A stretch of 10,943 nt of DNA from Parachlamydia sp. (GTDB taxonomy: Bacteria > Chlamydiota > Chlamydiia > Chlamydiales > Parachlamydiaceae): contig JAJTHR010000191.1 in NCBI GenBank assembly GCA_021298935.1, positions 1 to 10,943 on the forward strand, given 5' to 3'. A program made the position numbers and the translations under genes. This document shows positions 8,033 through 10,943 of the stretch, one piece after another. The first letter of the stretch is position 1. Each line of letters starts with the position of its first letter. Under the pieces are notes generated by a model. The model searched no databases and was not told the origin of the DNA. It saw only the letters and a program-made list of their open reading frames with translations.

Positions 8033-8150
8033 GGTAAAATTGACATGTGTATCAATGGATGATCAACCAAAACACAAATCCCGGCAATATCGGTATGCCG
8101 CTCTTTGTGGATGTGTTCCTCCCAAACCTGCTCATTACCCTTCTTGCCGG
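8033..8150. other. Convergent spacer with nested inverted repeats
   Basis: This gap lies between the pepF and recQ stop codons and should end both transcripts. CGGCA (8082-8086) can pair with TGCCG (8096-8100), extended outward by TCC/GGA (8079-8081, 8109-8111) and AACACA/TGTGTT (8071-8076, 8112-8117) with bulges. Alternatively CCGGCAA (8081-8087) pairs perfectly with TTGCCGG (8144-8150), which abuts the recQ stop. Neither fold is followed by a clean T run on either strand, so it is only a candidate bidirectional terminator. A minus-strand frame of about 50 codons is open here but has no good start or recognisable product. Confidence 0.3.
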
Positions 8151-9959
8151 CTATTTAGCTACTTTTAAAGTTGAGTAATTTTGAATAAGAGATAAAAATT
8201 TTTCTCCATATTTTATCCATTTGATTGGCCCCACTCCATTTATTTTACTGAATTGGAATTGGTCTACAGGTAAGTAGGTAGCCATTTCCTGCAAAGCACG
8301 ATCGCTGAAAACGACGTAAGGAGGCACTTTTTCCGCTGCCGCCAAGGAGGTGCGCAGCTCCTTCAAAGAGGCATACAGCGTCTCGTCATAATATAAATGC
8401 TGCTTGGGCTTAGATTTAACAGTCGTTTTAACCTTGGATGCAGCCTCGAATTTTTTCTTAAAATAAATGGATATTTTATTTTGCAATGCAAAAGAGGTTC
8501 GCTCGGTCCATTGAATGATTGGATACTCCCCGTCTGTTCTGACCAAAAGACCCTGCTGAATCAGCGCTTCAATATAATACCGCACTTCATCTGTGGAAAG
8601 ATCAGCCAGCAGCCCAAAAGTAGAAAGAGCCTGGTAATTTTTTTGCAAAACAGGCTGAGACTGCGATCCTCGCAGCACATCGATGACAAGCCGCATACCC
8701 ACCTTCTGTTTCAAGCGATAGATACAGGAAAGAATCTTTTGGGCAATCACCGTTCCGTCAAACGCTTCCGCATCTTCCAGGCAATTATCGCACGCGCCGC
8801 ACTCATCCGCTGCATATACTTCTCCAAAATAACGCAAGAGCTCTTTTTTTCTGCATCCGCATGACGTGCAAAGACGGTAAAGCCTGTCTGTCTTCCTTTT
8901 CATCTCTTTTTGGACTAATGGATCGTCTACCTGTTGATTAAAACTTTGGTAGAGGACCAGCTCTTGCGTGGAATAAAGCATCAGGCAATCAGCTGGCAAC
9001 CCATCCCTACCTGCACGGCCGATCTCCTGGTAATATTGCTCAATGCATTTGGGCATATTCAGGTGCACAATGAAGCGGACGTCAGGTTTATGCACACCCA
9101 TGCCAAAAGCTACTGTGGCGGCCATGATCCGCACTTCATCATGCAAAAACGCCCGTTGCGAAGCCGACCTTTCATTGTCAGGCAAACCCGCGTGATAGCG
9201 TCCGACATTAAAACCAGCCCCATTTAAATCATGAAAGACTTCTTCAACTCCTTTTCGAGTTGATGCATAGATAATGCCTGACTGCCCCTCATGCAGGCTT
9301 AAAAAGTCCATTAACTGCTCCCTGCCAGGCTTCCGCACCCGCATCGCTAAATTCAGGTTTGAGCGATTAAAACTCCCTTTAATGAAGGCCGGTTCTTTAA
9401 GTTCCAATTGGGCAATCATATCTTTTTCAACTTCTTGCGTAGCAGTCGCTGTCAATGCCATGATCGGCTTATTTGGAAACTTTTTTTTCAAAATGGATAA
9501 ATTGCGGTAGTCCTGGCGAAAGGAATGACCCCATTGAGAAATGCAATGGGCTTCATCGACGACAAAAAAAGAAATATTGAAGGCAGTCAGCTTTTCAAGA
9601 AATTCTGGATCGATCAAACGTTCAGGTGCCAGATAAAGAAGCTTGTAGTCATTGATGCGCCGCATCACTTCTTGCTGCTCCCCTGCATAGAGGCTGCTAT
9701 TAAGGAAGGCAGCGGAGATTTCATTTTTAAATAAAGAGACCACCTGATCTTGCATAAGGGAAATTAAGGGGGAAATGACAATGGCTGTCCCCTCTGATAA
9801 TAAAGCCGGCAGTTGATAGCAAAGGGATTTGCCGGCCCCGGTCGGAAGAATAGCCACCACATCGTGCCCTTCAAGTACCTTCTCGATAATTTCCTTTTGA
9901 TACTCACGGAAACTATTGTAGCCAAAATAGTCTTTAAGACTTTTTTCCAAAGGTTCCAA
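8151..9959 (-). CDS. recQ: ATP-dependent DNA helicase RecQ
   Basis: A 602-residue 3'-5' superfamily-2 helicase, close to the length of E. coli RecQ, which acts in recombination and repair of stalled forks. Visible motifs in order: [10 protein letters not shown] motif 0 (12-21), Walker A PTGAGKS (39-45), DEAH (135-138) in [23 protein letters not shown] (168-174), and motif [12 protein letters not shown] (311-320). The zinc-binding cysteines C369, C387, C390 and C393 (CGACDNC) follow, then the RQC winged helix (about 400-500) and a C-terminal HRDC domain (about 520-600). All key residues are present. The reading frame begins at TTG, with the strong SD AAAGGGGG (9965-9972 on the minus strand) five bases upstream. 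It diverges from the truncated hydrolase across 62 bases and converges on pepF. Confidence 0.97.
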   Translation of the reverse strand: MEPLEKSLKDYFGYNSFREYQKEIIEKVLEGHDVVAILPTGAGKSLCYQLPALLSEGTAIVISPLISLMQDQVVSLFKNEISAAFLNSSLYAGEQQEVMRRINDYKLLYLAPERLIDPEFLEKLTAFNISFFVVDEAHCISQWGHSFRQDYRNLSILKKKFPNKPIMALTATATQEVEKDMIAQLELKEPAFIKGSFNRSNLNLAMRVRKPGREQLMDFLSLHEGQSGIIYASTRKGVEEVFHDLNGAGFNVGRYHAGLPDNERSASQRAFLHDEVRIMAATVAFGMGVHKPDVRFIVHLNMPKCIEQYYQEIGRAGRDGLPADCLMLYSTQELVLYQSFNQQVDDPLVQKEMKRKTDRLYRLCTSCGCRKKELLRYFGEVYAADECGACDNCLEDAEAFDGTVIAQKILSCIYRLKQKVGMRLVIDVLRGSQSQPVLQKNYQALSTFGLLADLSTDEVRYYIEALIQQGLLVRTDGEYPIIQWTERTSFALQNKISIYFKKKFEAASKVKTTVKSKPKQHLYYDETLYASLKELRTSLAAAEKVPPYVVFSDRALQEMATYLPVDQFQFSKINGVGPIKWIKYGEKFLSLIQNYSTLKVAK

Positions 9960-9964
9960 GGCTT

Positions 9965-9972
9965 CCCCCTTT
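9965..9972 (-). promoter_or_regulatory. Strong recQ SD fixing a TTG start
   Basis: The minus strand reads AAAGGGGG, followed by five bases and then TTG. This is the strongest purine tract in the gap and gives normal spacing to TTG at 9957-9959. No in-frame ATG is available nearby, and the TTG start preserves motif 0 of the helicase. The adjoining TTATTAATAA (9971-9980) is a perfect ten-base palindrome in the divergent gap. Confidence 0.7.
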
Positions 9973-9984
9973 ATTAATAAGTCC

Positions 9985-10015
9985 TATGATAATAAAAAGA
10001 GAGAAAGTATTGGAG
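9985..10015 (+). promoter_or_regulatory. -10 box and SD of the hydrolase gene
   Basis: TATGAT (9985-9990) matches five of six -10 bases, although the -35 position (TTCCCC at 16-base spacing) is poor. Initiation near 9997 gives a short leader with the SD GGAG at 10012-10015, six bases before ATG at 10022. This favours the start at 10022 over an in-frame ATG at 9986, which lies inside the -10 and has no SD. Confidence 0.45.
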
Positions 10016-10021
10016 ATAAAA

Positions 10022-10807
10022 ATGATCGGCACTCCTGCGTTCGATGATCAACTCATGCGCGCGATGGCGCTTACTTACTATAAGGGCGCCGATATTGGAG
10101 AGTGCATTGCCATTGCGGAAAAAATTGAACCGGGAAATAGGCAAAGCTGGCATGAGCAATGGCTTTACCAGGCAGAGCGTCTCAGCTGTTTGGCCGAACA
10201 ATGGGAGAAGGAAGGATTGAAGCAAAGCAGTGAAGAAGCCTATTTGCGAGCCTCTAACTACTACCGCAGCGCCAGTTTCTTTCTTTACGGCTCGCCCGAT
10301 AAAGAGACTGCGCTTAAAAATTGCTACGTAAAACATGTCGAAACTTTTGAAAAAGGCATGCGCCCGCTGCGCTTTAAAAAAATAGCGATTCCCTATGAAA
10401 AAGCAGACTTAAAGGGATATTTTTTTTCTAAAACGGATGAAGAAAAGCCCGTGGTTATTTTAAATACAGGTTATGATGGCACCTGTCAGGAATGTTTTAT
10501 GTCCATTGGCTTAAGCGCTCTTGAGAGAGGTTTTCATGTTCTGTGCTTTGACGGGCCTGGCCAGGGGCATGCGCTCATAAAACAATCCCTTCCGTTACGG
10601 CCTGATTGGGAGCATGTCATAAAACCCATCATTGACTTCTGCAGCGTATTACCCGCATGCGATCTATCAAAAATTGTTTTAATCGGCCAAAGCTTTGGCG
10701 GGTATCTTGCACCGCGCGCGGCTTGCTTTGAAAAACGTCTTGCCGCCCTTATCGCCATTCCTGGGCAGTTTGATGTTTTTTCTATTGCAAAGGGAAAATT
10801 AGGGTGA
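10022..10807 (+). pseudogene. 3'-truncated alpha/beta hydrolase (FrsA/DUF1100-like)
   Basis: A 261-residue frame. The N-terminal helical domain, including AYLRASNYYRSASFFL (73-88), and the core strands match the alpha/beta hydrolase group that contains FrsA-like and pseudooxynicotine-hydrolase-like enzymes. Visible core motifs are NTGYDGT (148-154, oxyanion region), FDGPGQG (176-182) and the nucleophile elbow GQSFGG with S224 (222-227). The frame stops soon after IAIPGQFDVF (244-253). Relatives run to roughly 370-400 residues and carry the catalytic Asp and His in the missing part, so the product should be inactive. The other frames beyond the stop do not resume the family sequence, which points to deletion or insertion rather than a one-base frameshift. 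The true start is probably ATG 10022. The substrate is unknown. It is divergent from recQ. Confidence 0.75.
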
Positions 10808-10816
10808 CTATTCACC
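10803..10816. repeat. Short inverted repeat at the hydrolase stop
   Basis: GGTGA (10803-10807) and TCACC (10812-10816) form a perfect five-base-pair inverted repeat around a four-base loop. The first arm contains the TGA stop of the truncated hydrolase, and the second abuts the larger hairpin. It may mark the junction where foreign sequence begins. Confidence 0.4.
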
Positions 10817-10852
10817 ACCTCGCCCCGTTTGCTGCGCAAACGAGGCGAGGTG
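10816..10852. repeat. 17-bp-arm hairpin after the broken hydrolase
   Basis: CACCTCGCCCCGTTTGC (10816-10832) and GCAAACGAGGCGAGGTG (10836-10852) are complementary at 16 of 17 positions around a three-base TGC loop. The single mismatch is C10825 against A10843. The stem is GC-rich compared with its surroundings. No T run follows on either strand, so it is not a textbook intrinsic terminator. Candidate explanations are a subterminal hairpin of an insertion element, a REP-like palindrome or a strong transcript end for converging genes. Confidence 0.75.
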
Positions 10853-10871
10853 ATAAATGACATATCGTTCG

Positions 10872-10943
10872 TTAAGTCGCCCTTAAAACCAACCTAGGTG
10901 ATCCAGCAACTGCTTCTGCCAATGAGTTGATGATGTTCCATCC
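10872..10943 (-). CDS. Possible 3' end of a gene entering from the right
   Basis: Two minus-strand frames are open from the window edge. One stops at TAA 10872-10874 and ends in GSPRLVLRAT. The other stops at TAA 10883-10885 and ends in WQKQLLDHLGWF. Either could be the C-terminus of a convergent gene, or neither. Plus-strand frames are broken by stops here. Too little is visible to name a family. A transposase is conceivable given the truncated hydrolase and hairpin next door, but no motif shows it. Confidence 0.25.
   Translation of the reverse strand, partial: GWNIINSLAEAVAGSPRLVLRAT

Noticed and set aside
8054..8162. Small plus-strand frame of about 37 codons after pepF
   Set aside because: No SD, no family resemblance, and it runs into the recQ 3' end.
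8397..8864. 155-codon plus-strand open frame inside recQ
   Set aside because: It lies entirely antisense to well-conserved RecQ zinc-binding and winged-helix coding sequence and shows no family motif.
9986..10021. Upstream ATG as the hydrolase start
   Set aside because: It has no SD and overlaps the likely -10 box, whereas ATG 10022 has GGAG at good spacing.
9974..10336. 120-codon minus-strand frame opposite the hydrolase
   Set aside because: It is antisense to the conserved helical cap of the hydrolase and has no recognisable domain.
10420..10427. Eight-T tract in the hydrolase as a phase-variation site
   Set aside because: T tracts of this length also occur in recQ (9481-9488 on the plus strand) and are common in AT-rich DNA. 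The hydrolase is already truncated.
10816..10852. Integron attC site
   Set aside because: The arms lack convincing core-site consensus sequences, and no cassette or integrase is visible.
10534..10863. 109-codon minus-strand frame across the hairpin
   Set aside because: Most of it is antisense to the hydrolase core, and its start sits beyond the palindrome without an SD.
1..10943. CRISPR array, tRNA or rRNA genes
   Set aside because: No spaced direct repeats and no cloverleaf or rRNA-like sequence were noticed on either strand.

Overview
The window looks like ordinary, densely coded bacterial chromosome with a damaged right edge. It has moderate, slightly AT-rich base composition, single-exon genes and Shine-Dalgarno (SD) motifs at some starts. 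Five genes read cleanly to family: a DUF255/YyaL thioredoxin-fold protein, a CNNM/CorC-type CBS-domain membrane protein, a DUF1622 membrane protein, an M3 oligoendopeptidase (PepF) and a RecQ helicase. A long tetratricopeptide-repeat (TPR) protein and a truncated alpha/beta hydrolase flank them. The set, with its large TPR protein, would fit a Gram-negative, host- or amoeba-associated bacterium, and I lean weakly towards an environmental chlamydia. No gene here is diagnostic of a phylum, so treat this as a guess.

Layout from left to right. 1-264 has no gene. It holds a 102-bp imperfect palindrome (10-111), a plus-strand terminator-like hairpin (143-176) and a small hairpin (182-197). 265-2340 (minus) is the TPR protein, with its own -10 element at 2369-2374. 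2472-4538 (minus) is the DUF255 protein. 4539-4669 is a divergent AT-rich regulatory gap. 4670-5902 (plus) is the CBS-domain membrane protein, whose last 16 bases overlap tail-to-tail with the DUF1622 gene (5887-6276, minus). The DUF1622 start codon is only 28 bases from the start of pepF (6305-8032, plus). 8033-8150 is a convergent spacer with competing inverted repeats. 8151-9959 (minus) is recQ, which starts at TTG behind a strong SD. A 62-base divergent gap leads to the truncated hydrolase (10022-10807, plus). Just after its stop is a near-perfect 17-bp-arm hairpin (10816-10852). The last bases may hold the 3' end of a minus-strand gene that enters from the right.

The genes do not form one pathway. 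Transcription alternates direction almost gene by gene, and only the DUF255 and TPR genes are co-directional neighbours, separated by 131 bases with an internal promoter candidate. I did not find a new multi-gene system. The points most worth a second look are the hydrolase truncation with its adjacent hairpin, the 102-bp palindrome, an 8-G tract early in the TPR gene, the exact 41-residue repeat period of that protein, and a predicted leaderless promoter for the DUF1622 gene that overlaps the pepF start.
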